Notes: generated from the sequence alone by a model not told the origin. A stretch of 26,178 nt of DNA from an uncultured Eubacteriales bacterium (GCA_902493345.1 CABUPM010000022.1:1-26178), one strand, 5' to 3'. Counted from the first letter of the stretch, positions 1 to 7,514 are shown. Numbers and translations are program-made.

Positions 1-193
1 CCTCGCTGTCGGGTGCATCAATGCTTTGCTCAATCGTTGCACGGGAAATGATTTCGCCGTCCTCCTCAAAATGATTGTCCCGCAGCCCGAATTCTTCCAC
101 CGCACCATACTTGAAAGACTCCTGATTATCAAGAATAAACTGCTCACGATCCTCCGCTTCCAGCGGTGCAAGGGTTACTTTTGTGTTTTTCAT
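1..193 (-). CDS. GNAT-family N-acetyltransferase, N-terminal part (runs off window)
   Basis: The reading frame opens at an ATG at 191-193 on the minus strand, with a GGAGGG ribosome-binding site 4 nt upstream, and is still open at base 1 (64 codons visible). The start reads MKNTKVTLAPLEAEDREQF, followed by a DNQ...YGAVEEFG segment and a DGEIISR segment. This matches the N-terminus of a small GNAT acetyltransferase family common in gut Clostridia. GNAT enzymes transfer acetyl from acetyl-CoA to an amine. The acetyl-CoA-binding motif would lie beyond the window edge, so the substrate cannot be judged. The gene lies just downstream of a candidate structured RNA and a tRNA-Ser 3' end, and may be cargo of an integrated element or part of the tRNA's original neighbourhood. 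Confidence 0.75.
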   Translation of the reverse strand, partial: MKNTKVTLAPLEAEDREQFILDNQESFKYGAVEEFGLRDNHFEEDGEIISRATIEQSIDAPDSE

Positions 194-204
194 AATTCCC
201 TCCG

Positions 205-242
205 AAAAATAAAAATACCCGGTCATTACTAAGTAATAACCG
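205..242 (-). terminator. intrinsic terminator of the candidate RNA
   Basis: On the minus strand, a stem of 220-229 against 233-242 (one G-T wobble, loop TTA) is followed by GTATTTTTATTTTT. It ends about 12 nt before the GNAT start codon, so it could also act as an attenuator for that gene. Confidence 0.55.
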
Positions 243-330
243 AGCGCACTCGACACCTAATCCGGTATGCGGCCTGCAGGGCTTGTGCCTTACGATCCCC
301 AAGCGTTACGACGCTCTACCTCCGGTGACA
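205..330 (-). ncRNA. candidate structured RNA between the tRNA-Ser end and the GNAT gene
   Basis: This non-coding stretch is rich in local pairing on the minus strand. There is a tetraloop hairpin at 302-315 (AGCGT/ACGCT), a short hairpin at 241-252 (CGAG/CTCG), and a possible closing helix pairing 324-327 with 254-257. The 3' end is a 10-bp stem at 220-242 with one wobble pair, followed by two T-runs (205-216). The last element is a typical intrinsic terminator, so a transcript of about 120 nt ending before the GNAT start is plausible. No long ORF explains the sequence. I see no convincing promoter, so it could be processed from the tRNA transcript. I cannot assign an Rfam family with confidence. 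Confidence 0.4.
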
Positions 331-340
331 TAAATATGAA

Positions 341-375
341 TCAGCCGAGTCCCGGAATAACCGGGATCCGGCTGA
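341..375 (-). terminator. hairpin directly downstream of the tRNA-Ser 3' end
   Basis: A 7-bp helix (TCAGCCG/CGGCTGA), a 2-nt internal loop and a 6-bp helix (TCCCGG/CCGGGA) enclose a 5-nt loop. On the minus strand it begins 5 nt after the tRNA CCA and is followed by ATTCATATTTAT, a weak T-tract. It looks like the native terminator or processing hairpin of the tRNA. Confidence 0.55.
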
Positions 376-380
376 CTGTT

Positions 381-437
381 TGGCGGAGAGGATGGGATTC
401 GAACCCATGTGCGATTGCTCGCAAACTGATTTCAAGT
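381..437 (-). tRNA. 3' fragment of tRNA-Ser(UGA), 5' half missing
   Basis: On the minus strand the sequence gives an anticodon loop CTTGAAA (430-436, anticodon TGA at 432-434), the 3' anticodon strand TCAGT (425-429), and a serine-type long variable arm with TGCGA/TCGCA pairing. It continues with a T-arm ATGGG-TTCGAAT-CCCAT (392-408), the acceptor 3' strand CCTCTCC (385-391), discriminator G and an encoded CCA (381-383). The missing 5' half should start GGAGAGG, carry a D-arm and supply ACTGA before the loop. The DNA there instead reads as LysR coding sequence ending GAGCGA. The product cannot fold as a tRNA. Confidence 0.85.
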
Positions 438-864
438 TCGCTCTTCATCTGCGCCACATCCTCGATGATTTCGTAGGTCTGTGTTTCACGCAGGCTAAAA
501 TCATATTCATCCTGTCCGTACTGCTTGATTAAGTCTACAAAGGCATTTACCGCAAAGGAATAATGCTGTGTAGAGACGCAGAACTGTTTTTTGCCACCAT
601 CGCCGCCTTTATATTTATCCTCCAGGATGGAGGCTTGCTCCAATACCTGGCGGGCATAGCCCAGAAATTGTTCGCCCTCTTTGGAAATATGGATGCCTTT
701 ATTGGTTCGTTGAAAGATGACGACATGCATCTCGCGTTCCAGATCGTGGACCGCGTTGGTCAGGCTGGGCTGGGAAATAAAGAGTTTTTTGGCAGCCTCA
801 GTAATGCTGCCTGTCTCAGCGACGGTTACGGCGTATTTTAATTGCTGCAGAGTCATAGGGAGTC

Positions 865-2055
865 CTAGGTCTTCAGCACATCGGCATAAAAGGCTTCCAT
901 TTCCTCATAGGTGGGGAAGGTCGCGATGTAGATCTGATTGCCCATGGCGCCGGCCAAGACCTCCGGGAGACGGCCGGACATGCGGATATGGCTGCCGTAT
1001 TTGGCCAGAAGATCCTCGTGGGACAGGACAAAGTGTTTACCGTCCCGGCGTCCCGCAAAGGCACAGAAGGAGCGCTCTCTTACCGGCATATCCGTATGGT
1101 CAAACGCGATCATGTCGGCCCAGATCTTATATACGTCGGTGCTGTAGGCATAGTCGATCATATCCGGGGTGAAGCCGCCGCAGGGACGCATATTGACCTC
1201 CAGAGCGACGACATCTCCCTTTTTGCCCATCCCAGGCTGGTCCTGCGTCAGACGGAAGAATTCAAAATGGATAAAACGGCTCTTGACGCCAAAGCTCTTG
1301 ACGGCAGCGCGTCCGGCACGGCGCACATCTTCCGGCAGATCCTTTACAATATAGTAGATGGAATTATCCTGATTGTTGACGATATCCATAATGGACATGG
1401 GCGTAACATTGCCGGTCTCAAACATGGGACGGCCCTGCGAATCGATAATCGCGTCATAGGAGTTGATGATCGCATGGATAAACTCTTCCATAATATAAGA
1501 GATCCGGGTATCCCGATTCCTGAAAAAGTTCCATAGGTCCTCATCGGAGGAAAGCTTATAGGTATGGGAGGCGCCTACACCATTATCCGGTTTGACGACG
1601 ACAGGATACCCTACCTCCTGAATAAAGGAGAGGCAGCCTTCGATTGTGTCCACCAGATGATAGCGAGCGGTAGCGATCCCGGCCTTGGCGTAGAATTCTT
1701 TCATTTTGGACTTGTATTTGATGCGGGGCATATCCTCTGTCATAAATCCGCTGGTAATGTGGAAGTCCGTGCGCAGCCGCGCATCCTGTTCCAGCCAGTA
1801 TTCATTGTTGGATTCCAGCCAGTCGATCCGGCCGTACTGAGAGATCAGATAGGCAACCGTGCGGTAGACTTCCTCGTAGTTTTCAAGATTGCTGACCTTG
1901 CAGTAGCGGTTCAGGTTCTCTCTTACCTCCGGCGCCAGCTCTTCTTCCGGCTGATCGCCGATTCCCAGCACATTCATGCCGTTCTTCTTTAATTCACGGC
2001 AGAACAGCCAATAATTGGTAGGAAAGTTGGGGGAGATAAATACGACGTTTTTCAT
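865..2055 (-). CDS. ATP-grasp domain protein (carboxylate-amine ligase-like)
   Basis: The 396-residue protein has an N-terminal pre-ATP-grasp Rossmann-like part (VVFISPNFPTNYW), then an ATP-grasp fold. The nucleotide-binding lysine segment PVVVKPDNGVGAS contains K155, and the metal-binding EVNMRPCGG segment (E286, N288) matches the family E-x-N signature. ATP-grasp enzymes typically activate a carboxylate as an acylphosphate and join it to an amine or thiol. The substrate here is unknown. The start has an AGAAGG ribosome-binding site 7 nt away. It lies 26 nt downstream of an esterase gene and 8 nt upstream of the LysR start, so it belongs to one operon with two esterases. It could build or tailor a small peptide or ester-linked metabolite; that is inference. 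Confidence 0.8.
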   Translation of the reverse strand: MKNVVFISPNFPTNYWLFCRELKKNGMNVLGIGDQPEEELAPEVRENLNRYCKVSNLENYEEVYRTVAYLISQYGRIDWLESNNEYWLEQDARLRTDFHITSGFMTEDMPRIKYKSKMKEFYAKAGIATARYHLVDTIEGCLSFIQEVGYPVVVKPDNGVGASHTYKLSSDEDLWNFFRNRDTRISYIMEEFIHAIINSYDAIIDSQGRPMFETGNVTPMSIMDIVNNQDNSIYYIVKDLPEDVRRAGRAAVKSFGVKSRFIHFEFFRLTQDQPGMGKKGDVVALEVNMRPCGGFTPDMIDYAYSTDVYKIWADMIAFDHTDMPVRERSFCAFAGRRDGKHFVLSHEDLLAKYGSHIRMSGRLPEVLAGAMGNQIYIATFPTYEEMEAFYADVLKT

Positions 2056-2081
2056 GATAGTGCCTTCTTTCTCTTAATGAT

Positions 2082-2834
2082 TTATCCAAGGAGGTACGGC
2101 AGATAATAAGAAACCTGCTTATACCACCAGTCCCAGTCATGGGCGCAGTCATAACCCCAGAAATCCACCCAGGCATGGATCCCTTTTTGCTCGAAAATTT
2201 GCTGCATCTGCCGTGTCGAATCCGGAAGCTCCCACGGACCCTGCCCTACGCAGAGAACGGCTTTTTTCTGGTTATAGGCAGCGATATACGGATGGGAAGG
2301 ATCCATACCGCCCAGATAATGGATGGGAGAGTTCCGATAGACGACTTCGTCCATATATTGAGAGAATCCGTATTCTGCCGTGTAGATGCCGCTTAACGCC
2401 AACAGGCGGTCAAAGAGACCGGGATAGCGGAAATACAGGTTCGCGGCGTGTGTCGCTCCCAGACTGCATCCAAAGGTCATGATTCCGGGCATGCCGCTCC
2501 AGCCGTTGCGGGTATTGGCATACCAATGCATATAGGGGGCGATTTCATCCGTGATATACCGCAGCCAGTCCTCATAGCGGCGAATCCGCCAATAAGCGTC
2601 CCCGTTCGGATTGGACCAGGTCTCCTGATCCAGCGTATCGATGGAAAAAACGGTGACTTGTCCGGAGTCGATCCACGGAGCCCAGGTATCCGTCATATGA
2701 TAGTTTTCAAAGTCATAAAACCGTCCGTCCTGACAGGGAATGAACAGCACGGGACGACCGGCGTGCCCGTAGATCTTGCACTCCATGTCCCGGCCAAGAG
2801 CGGGACTGTACCAATGATGATATTGTGTTTCCAT
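2082..2834 (-). CDS. alpha/beta-hydrolase, esterase-D-like
   Basis: The 250-residue protein lacks a signal peptide. The nucleophile elbow FGCSLGA puts the catalytic serine at S124, and a C-terminal CAHDWDWW places a histidine at H232, the usual order for the putative-esterase (PF00756) group. An acidic partner cannot be fixed by eye. The N-terminus (HHWYSPALGRDMECKIYG) and the VLFIPCQDGRFYDFE segment resemble cytoplasmic esterase-family proteins of Clostridia. The gap to the upstream esterase is only 14 nt. The partner esterase 2849-3616 has a different sequence, so the pair is not a simple tandem duplication. The substrate is unknown; cleavage of an ester made or imported by the same operon is a reasonable guess. 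Confidence 0.8.
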   Translation of the reverse strand: METQYHHWYSPALGRDMECKIYGHAGRPVLFIPCQDGRFYDFENYHMTDTWAPWIDSGQVTVFSIDTLDQETWSNPNGDAYWRIRRYEDWLRYITDEIAPYMHWYANTRNGWSGMPGIMTFGCSLGATHAANLYFRYPGLFDRLLALSGIYTAEYGFSQYMDEVVYRNSPIHYLGGMDPSHPYIAAYNQKKAVLCVGQGPWELPDSTRQMQQIFEQKGIHAWVDFWGYDCAHDWDWWYKQVSYYLPYLLG

Positions 2835-2848
2835 AGCTGACGCCTCTT

Positions 2849-3616
2849 TTATTGCAGATTATACAGCAGCGTGTTGAAAAAGAAAGGAATCTGACGTTCC
2901 CAACTGGCTTCGCAATGGTCGCCTCCGGGAACGATACGGCAGGATAGCTGGATTTCCCGGTCGATCAGAAGAGAAGCGACCTGTCCGAAGCGGTGCCGCA
3001 TATTCGGATGAAAATGAATCTCGCGGGATCCATAATCCATATAGAGGACCGTGTCAGGCGCGAGGCGGGCATTGCGGATCATGGCGTCCAAGGATTCGGC
3101 AGAAAACCAGATGGAGGGGGAGAGAGCCGCTGCTCTGGAAAAAACAGTATTATACTCCAGCAGAGCGTACAAGCTCATCAATCCGCCCATGGAGCTGCCG
3201 GCGATAAAGGTGTGCCTGCGGTCCGGCAGAGTCGGGTAATGGCTGTCAATCAAAGGCTTAAAGGTGTTGACCCACCAATCCATCGTCGTCTTGCCGCGTC
3301 CGGTGATATGTCCCAGCTTGGGATCCGAGAAGGTAAAAGGAGAGTACTCGGACAGGCGTCCGCCGTCGGGGCTGTGGTTGCATTCTACAGCGGCGATGAT
3401 TATCTCGGTTCCGGTCCGGTCCATATAATCAAGCATACCCCAGCTTTTTCCGTAGGTCGCGTCCTCATCGTAGAACACATTGTGCCCGTCAAACATATAC
3501 AGAACCGGGTAGCGGCGTTCTGGATCCTCCTGACAGGAGTCCGGAATATAGACATAGACGCTGCGAAGAGCGTCCCCTGTCAGCGCAGGAATAGCGATGT
3601 CCCATTTTTCAAGCAT
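2849..3616 (-). CDS. alpha/beta-hydrolase, putative esterase (PF00756-like)
   Basis: I place the start at 3616 (MLEKWDIAIPAL) because it has an AAGGAGT ribosome-binding site about 6 nt upstream. A longer in-frame reading to 3811 would run back through the end of the exonuclease gene. The 255-residue protein has the family's YPVLYMFDGHNVFYDE segment, a nucleophile elbow GSSMGG with S142, and GGDHCEASWE containing H234, the G-x-H-x-x-x-W arrangement seen in esterase D and enterochelin-esterase relatives. There is no signal peptide. It follows exonuclease III by 32 nt and precedes the second esterase by 14 nt. A siderophore-esterase role is conceivable from the family, but no siderophore genes are nearby. 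Confidence 0.85.
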   Translation of the reverse strand: MLEKWDIAIPALTGDALRSVYVYIPDSCQEDPERRYPVLYMFDGHNVFYDEDATYGKSWGMLDYMDRTGTEIIIAAVECNHSPDGGRLSEYSPFTFSDPKLGHITGRGKTTMDWWVNTFKPLIDSHYPTLPDRRHTFIAGSSMGGLMSLYALLEYNTVFSRAAALSPSIWFSAESLDAMIRNARLAPDTVLYMDYGSREIHFHPNMRHRFGQVASLLIDREIQLSCRIVPGGDHCEASWERQIPFFFNTLLYNLQ

Positions 3617-3648
3617 GATATACTCCTTTCTGTAGGGAGTCCGGCAAT

Positions 3649-4416
3649 TTATTCGGCCTCGATCTGCAATTCCACCGGGCAGTGATCCGAACCCAGAATG
3701 TCGCTGTGGATGGAAGCGGACTTCAGACGAGGAGCCAGCTCCGCGGAAACCAGAAAATAGTCGATTCTCCACCCGACATTCTTTTCGCGGGCGTGGAACA
3801 TATAGGACCACCAGGAATACGCATCCGTCTGATCCGGATGAAAATAACGGAAGGTATCGATCCAGCCGGAGTCCAGAAGCTCTGACATCTTGCCGCGCTC
3901 CGCATCGGTAAAACCGGCATTGTTGCGGTTGGACTTGGGATTTTTCAGATCTATTTCACAGTGAGCCACGTTCATATCCCCGCAGACGGCTACGGGCTTG
4001 TGCTGCCGCAGACCGTTCAGATAAGCGCGGAAAGCGTCCTCCCATTGCATGCGGTATTCCAGACGTGTGAGCTCCCGCTGTGAGTTCGGGGTATAGACAT
4101 TGACCAGATAGAAGGAAGGATACTCCAGCGTCAATACCCGGCCCTCATGATCATGCTCTTCGATGCCGATGCCGCGTGTTACGGAGAGGGGTTCCTCACG
4201 GCTGAAGACCGCTGTGCCGGAATATCCCTTTTTTTCGGCATAATTCCAGTATGCGTGGTAGTCTTCCCGCGGCCATTGGATCTGGCCTTCCTGCAATTTG
4301 GTTTCCTGCAGGCACACGATATCCGCGTTGACAGCATCGAAAAAGTCTAAGAATCCCTTTTGCATGCAGGCCCGCAGGCCATTGACATTCCATGAGATGA
4401 GTTTCAGTGTGGACAT
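3649..4416 (-). CDS. xth: exodeoxyribonuclease III (AP endonuclease)
   Basis: The 255-residue protein is close to the usual ExoIII length and retains the exonuclease/endonuclease/phosphatase motifs: SWNVNG (8-13), LQETK with E38, NVYTPNS with Y108, GDMNVAH with D147 and N149, and GSDHCPVEL with D244 and H245. It cuts DNA 5' of abasic sites and removes 3' blocking groups in base-excision repair. A tight AAGGAGA ribosome-binding site precedes the ATG. A promoter lies at 4456-4484. It appears to be the first gene of the operon with the esterases and the ATP-grasp protein, an association that may be only positional. Confidence 0.95.
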   Translation of the reverse strand: MSTLKLISWNVNGLRACMQKGFLDFFDAVNADIVCLQETKLQEGQIQWPREDYHAYWNYAEKKGYSGTAVFSREEPLSVTRGIGIEEHDHEGRVLTLEYPSFYLVNVYTPNSQRELTRLEYRMQWEDAFRAYLNGLRQHKPVAVCGDMNVAHCEIDLKNPKSNRNNAGFTDAERGKMSELLDSGWIDTFRYFHPDQTDAYSWWSYMFHAREKNVGWRIDYFLVSAELAPRLKSASIHSDILGSDHCPVELQIEAE

Positions 4417-4455
4417 ATATATATCTCCTTATTTATAAAATCGTCCTCGGCAGAT

Positions 4456-4484
4456 ATCCTATCACATTTTGAGAAAGGATTCAA
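4456..4484 (-). promoter_or_regulatory. promoter for the xth-esterase-ATP-grasp operon
   Basis: On the minus strand, -35 TTGAAT (4479-4484) and -10 TAGGAT (4456-4461) are separated by 17 bp and lie about 40 bp before the xth start. It abuts the stop codon of the small membrane-protein gene. Confidence 0.6.
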
Positions 4485-4485
4485 G

Positions 4486-4632
4486 TCAGTCGGCCCATTT
4501 GCCGTCCAGCATCCGCAGGACCACATCGGCCTGCTCCAGGCAGACACAGAAGATGGATACCGCGAGGGAGAAAATACAGATGCCGAGGATGGTTTTCATG
4601 GGTCTGCGCAAGGCCTGAAGAATGGACCTCAT
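4486..4632 (-). CDS. 48-residue membrane protein resembling the N-terminus of an FtsX-like permease
   Basis: The ATG at 4630-4632 has a GGAGGTG ribosome-binding site 7 nt upstream and a strong promoter (4676-4704). The product starts MRSILQALRRPMKTILG, then a single hydrophobic segment (about 17-33) and a short polar tail ending DGKWAD. The RxLRRPxKT-hydrophobic opening resembles the N-terminus of MacB/FtsX-type ABC permeases, which are far longer. It is either a remnant of such a gene or a stand-alone small membrane protein. The intact promoter and ribosome-binding site favour expression. There is no terminator between it and the xth promoter. Confidence 0.5.
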   Translation of the reverse strand: MRSILQALRRPMKTILGICIFSLAVSIFCVCLEQADVVLRMLDGKWAD

Positions 4633-4675
4633 ATGCCGACACCTCCATAATAAGTAGAAAAAAGATATTTTTTCC

Positions 4676-4704
4676 AGTATACATGGTAGAAAAATAAAAG
4701 TCAA
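4676..4704 (-). promoter_or_regulatory. strong promoter for the 48-residue protein
   Basis: On the minus strand, -35 TTGACT (4699-4704) and -10 TATACT (4676-4681) are separated by 17 bp, with an AT-rich leader before the GGAGGTG site. Confidence 0.65.
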
Positions 4705-4724
4705 GCCATTTACCGTAAGTATGG

Positions 4725-4754
4725 AAAAACCGGCACTGCCACAGCGGTGCCGGT
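4725..4754 (-). terminator. intrinsic terminator of the tldD-tldE operon
   Basis: On the minus strand, the stem ACCGGCAC (4747-4754) against GTGCCGGT (4730-4737) is followed by TTTTT. It lies 25 bp after the tldE-like stop. Confidence 0.85.
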
Positions 4755-4778
4755 TGGTATAGAACCAATATCAAGTTT

Positions 4779-6056
4779 TTATAGGATGGAAATATTGCGG
4801 AACAGCGCACGATCCGGTCCTTCATAGGAGTCGCGGACGGTCGCCAGGTTGGAGAGACGCATGCTCTTCAGCGCCTCACTCAGTTTGCCGGAGATGGAGA
4901 CATCTGTCAGCGGAATGACCTTCTGTCCGTCATAATAGTAAGCCAGACGGACCTCTCCGCCGATATAGTCGTTATAGACATCAACCTGCAGTGCGGACAT
5001 GGATACACACTCAAAGTAGGGAGCCTTGTGCAACTCTTCGTCGGTCAGAGTGCCGGGCTGAATTTCCATGCATCCCAGATCACCGGTCACCGGCTGGGAG
5101 AGATACTGCGCGAACCGGGAGGCGCCAAAATTGGCAACCGCCTGTCCATTTCGGATGATCAGCGTATCCTGAAGTGTTACACCGTCCGTATCAAAAAGAG
5201 CGCTGCGGCTGCTGCCGGGGAGGCTGCGCCGCATAGTGATGGTCAAAGGATCTCCGTCCCCTGTCGCCTGAATCTGATCACCGAGCTGGTAGGCATTGGA
5301 GTGGGCATATACAGCCGCGTAATTCAGGTTAGAGGTAAGATCATAGAAGAGCCCGGAAAGCTCGTGGGAACGCAGTACAACCGGGCAGGTCAGGGAACTT
5401 TCCGGCTTCACCGCCAACTGACGGTCCCGGACTTCCTGCATTCTCCGGTCGATCTCCGCCGTAATCTTTTCCGGCTCCAGATCGCTGAAATGATAAGCCT
5501 CATAGAGCTCTACCGACTGTCCGTCGGCATTCCAGGTGGGGATCGCCTCGATCATGGCAGAATATTTGGACTCGCTCTTATGCAGCCCGCGGCTGTTATA
5601 TACAGAGAGAGTCAGATGATTGATAAAGATCTCCAGGGCGTTGATGGAGCCGTCCGCATAACGGTCCGCGGCAAATACAGCGTCCGCGGTCTGCGCCGCC
5701 AGCTTCTTCAGGGGAACGCCGGCCATATTGGACGGAATCTCCGCAGAGAGAGTCTCACGCTCCGGCAGCTGATAGTTCTCGTTATGGATGACCAAGGCCG
5801 CCTGCGCCGCCGTTTCGATCTTCTGACGGATGATCTCATCGGTGTCAGAAGCATATACACTGAAATCAGCGTTGCCCTTTTTACCGTCATGATCCGCATA
5901 GACAGTAACAGAAGTATCCGTTGTATGGGTGGAACGGACGGTTTCCAGAGACTTGTGGACAAAAAATGTTTCATAGGATTCCGTTTTGGTGGTGTTGATA
6001 CGGTAATCCGTTACATGCTCGTTTTTGGAGAGCAGTTGTATAAGCTTTTCAATCAT
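4779..6056 (-). CDS. pmbA: TldE/PmbA-type subunit of a TldD/TldE protease
   Basis: The 425-residue protein matches the TldD/PmbA family but has no HExxxH zinc motif, as expected for the non-catalytic TldE partner. Recognisable parts are the N-terminal pmba domain (VTDYRINTTKTES, then SVTVYADHDGKKGNADFSVY) and the C-terminal beta region with LFYDLTSNLNYAAVY and ALFDTDGVTLQDT. The TldD/TldE heterodimer degrades unfolded peptides or trims leader peptides of some modified peptides. The start codon overlaps the tldD stop by 4 nt, so the two are translationally coupled. A terminator follows. Confidence 0.9.
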   Translation of the reverse strand: MIEKLIQLLSKNEHVTDYRINTTKTESYETFFVHKSLETVRSTHTTDTSVTVYADHDGKKGNADFSVYASDTDEIIRQKIETAAQAALVIHNENYQLPERETLSAEIPSNMAGVPLKKLAAQTADAVFAADRYADGSINALEIFINHLTLSVYNSRGLHKSESKYSAMIEAIPTWNADGQSVELYEAYHFSDLEPEKITAEIDRRMQEVRDRQLAVKPESSLTCPVVLRSHELSGLFYDLTSNLNYAAVYAHSNAYQLGDQIQATGDGDPLTITMRRSLPGSSRSALFDTDGVTLQDTLIIRNGQAVANFGASRFAQYLSQPVTGDLGCMEIQPGTLTDEELHKAPYFECVSMSALQVDVYNDYIGGEVRLAYYYDGQKVIPLTDVSISGKLSEALKSMRLSNLATVRDSYEGPDRALFRNISIL

Positions 6057-7456
6057 GCCAGTTTCACCCTCGCTTTCAATGCCGGACCGCCGTCAGAGAC
6101 GCGGACCCATTCCTTATAGCCCTTGCCGCAGGAGCCCATGCCGATGACACGGAAATCGTCCGAGATCATGGAGATGGATTTGAGCAGATCCGGGACATAA
6201 CCGCTCATGACGACCGGAGATACATAATGGTCGGTGAGCTTGCCGTCCACGATTTCGATGCCGTATTCTGCTGTGCACTGAATCTGCCAGTTCTTGGGAT
6301 CCTCCATGCCGTTATTGGTTTCAAAGAGCATATAACCATGCTTGATGGAAGCGATCATATCTTCCAGCTTATCCTTGCCGGGCTCAAAGAATGTATTGGT
6401 CATGCGGGAGTAGGCCTTGCGCTTGAAGGACTGCCGGCGGCCGTTGCCGGTGGGCTCCGTTCCCAGCTCGCTGGCGGAGGTCAGGTCCGAGATACCCTGC
6501 ATCAGAATCCCGTCCTTGATGATCTGGGTGTCATGGGCCAGCACACCGTCATCGTCAAAGAAGTAAGAAGCGGTGGAAAGTGTGGCCGCGGCTCCGTCAT
6601 GCATATTGCAGATAGGAGAAGCGACATACTGGCCTACATAGGATTTGGCCAGCGCGCGGTCTTTAACAAACTGGTCCATCTCCACGCCGTGTCCAAAGGC
6701 TTCATGAGCGATCAGGCCGGTGATGGAAGGATCGGTGATGACATCATAGATACCCGGAGTGATAGGCGTGGCCGTCGCCAGATGACGCGCCTTCTCGACC
6801 AGAGCGTCCAGACGTCCCGGCATCTGCTCCATGGCTTCCTTTAACAGATGGGAATAGCTTCCGTCCATGGACTGCACCATTTTATCGCCGTCTTTATAGA
6901 GAACCATCGCGATGACATTGGCCCAGCCGTAATGCTGATCCAGCTCCCGATGCGCCGTGATGAAGAGTTTGGAAACATTCAGAGTCAGGATCTGCGCGAA
7001 AGCGTTGAGAATCTTGGGATCCTTCTGCAGAAGCGCGTCCTTCAGACCTGAAGCATAGGAGAGAAGCTCCTGATCAGTGTATTGCTCCAGGTCGCACTCA
7101 CGGGAGAAGGAACGAACCATCGGCTCGTCAGCGATAGCGCTGCTGTGGATCATACGGTCGGACAGCGACTCGTCCATCGCCACGGAATCCACAATCTCCT
7201 GCGCCAGCGCAGATACGTCTCCGTGGATATCATCTGTAGAATATTCAAAAAAGGACTGTCCATTACTCATCTTGACAACAAATCCGCATTCAGTGCCCAT
7301 AGCCTCGCTCACACCGGAATTGCTGCGGTTGACGAAGACGCGCTTGGATGCGACATCCGTTCCTAAGATACTGACATAAGCAAAACGCTTGTTAAGTTCC
7401 GCCACAAGCTTGCGGCAGTCTTCGCGTCTTGCGTCCAGAAATGCAGAAAAAGCCAT
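6053..7456 (-). CDS. tldD: TldD-type zinc metalloprotease subunit
   Basis: I choose the ATG at 7454-7456 (MAFSAFLDARRED) because of the AGGGAGGT site 8 nt upstream. An in-frame upstream ATG at 7510 lies within the promoter. The 467-residue protein carries HEAFGH at 251-256, the HExxxH zinc motif of catalytic TldD, and downstream segments typical of the family such as TGNGRRQSFKR and MGSCGKGYKEWVRV. It acts with TldE in the cytoplasm as a peptide-degrading or leader-processing protease. Its own promoter is at 7482-7510. No modified-peptide precursor is visible nearby, so a general housekeeping role is more likely. Confidence 0.93.
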   Translation of the reverse strand: MAFSAFLDARREDCRKLVAELNKRFAYVSILGTDVASKRVFVNRSNSGVSEAMGTECGFVVKMSNGQSFFEYSTDDIHGDVSALAQEIVDSVAMDESLSDRMIHSSAIADEPMVRSFSRECDLEQYTDQELLSYASGLKDALLQKDPKILNAFAQILTLNVSKLFITAHRELDQHYGWANVIAMVLYKDGDKMVQSMDGSYSHLLKEAMEQMPGRLDALVEKARHLATATPITPGIYDVITDPSITGLIAHEAFGHGVEMDQFVKDRALAKSYVGQYVASPICNMHDGAAATLSTASYFFDDDGVLAHDTQIIKDGILMQGISDLTSASELGTEPTGNGRRQSFKRKAYSRMTNTFFEPGKDKLEDMIASIKHGYMLFETNNGMEDPKNWQIQCTAEYGIEIVDGKLTDHYVSPVVMSGYVPDLLKSISMISDDFRVIGMGSCGKGYKEWVRVSDGGPALKARVKLA

Positions 7457-7481
7457 TATTGTATACCTCCCTTTTGGATCT

Positions 7482-7510
7482 ATTATAATGCCGAATCCTA
7501 TAAAAAGCAA
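7482..7510 (-). promoter_or_regulatory. promoter for tldD-tldE
   Basis: On the minus strand, -35 TTGCTT (7505-7510) and -10 TATAAT (7482-7487) have a 17-bp spacer. It lies directly after the MFS gene's stop. Confidence 0.75.
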
Positions 7511-7514
7511 GGAA

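Larger units (their letters stand above)
341..856 (-). pseudogene. LysR-family regulator truncated by fusion to tRNA-Ser sequence
   Basis: Residues 1-60 form a classic LysR winged helix-turn-helix: MTLQQLKYAVTVAETGSITE, then SQPSLTNAVHDLE and FQRTNKG. The effector domain starts normally (FCVSTQHYSFAVNAF, then RETQTYEIIEDVAQMKSEL) but stops at about residue 143. From there the frame runs through the tRNA-Ser 3' half and its hairpin and ends at 341 after about 28 foreign residues. A full LysR protein is about 290-300 residues, so most of the effector domain is gone. The gene starts 8 nt after the ATP-grasp stop and probably ends that operon, so it may once have regulated it. A DNA-binding fragment without effector control is possible. 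Confidence 0.85.

Noticed and set aside
3616..3811. N-terminal extension of the second esterase to 3811
   Set aside because: It would overlap the exonuclease III coding region by over 160 bp, and a good ribosome-binding site precedes the internal ATG at 3616.
5028..6119. 363-codon plus-strand ORF opposite the tldE-like gene
   Set aside because: It is antisense to a well-supported gene with family motifs, has no domain of its own, and reflects codon bias.
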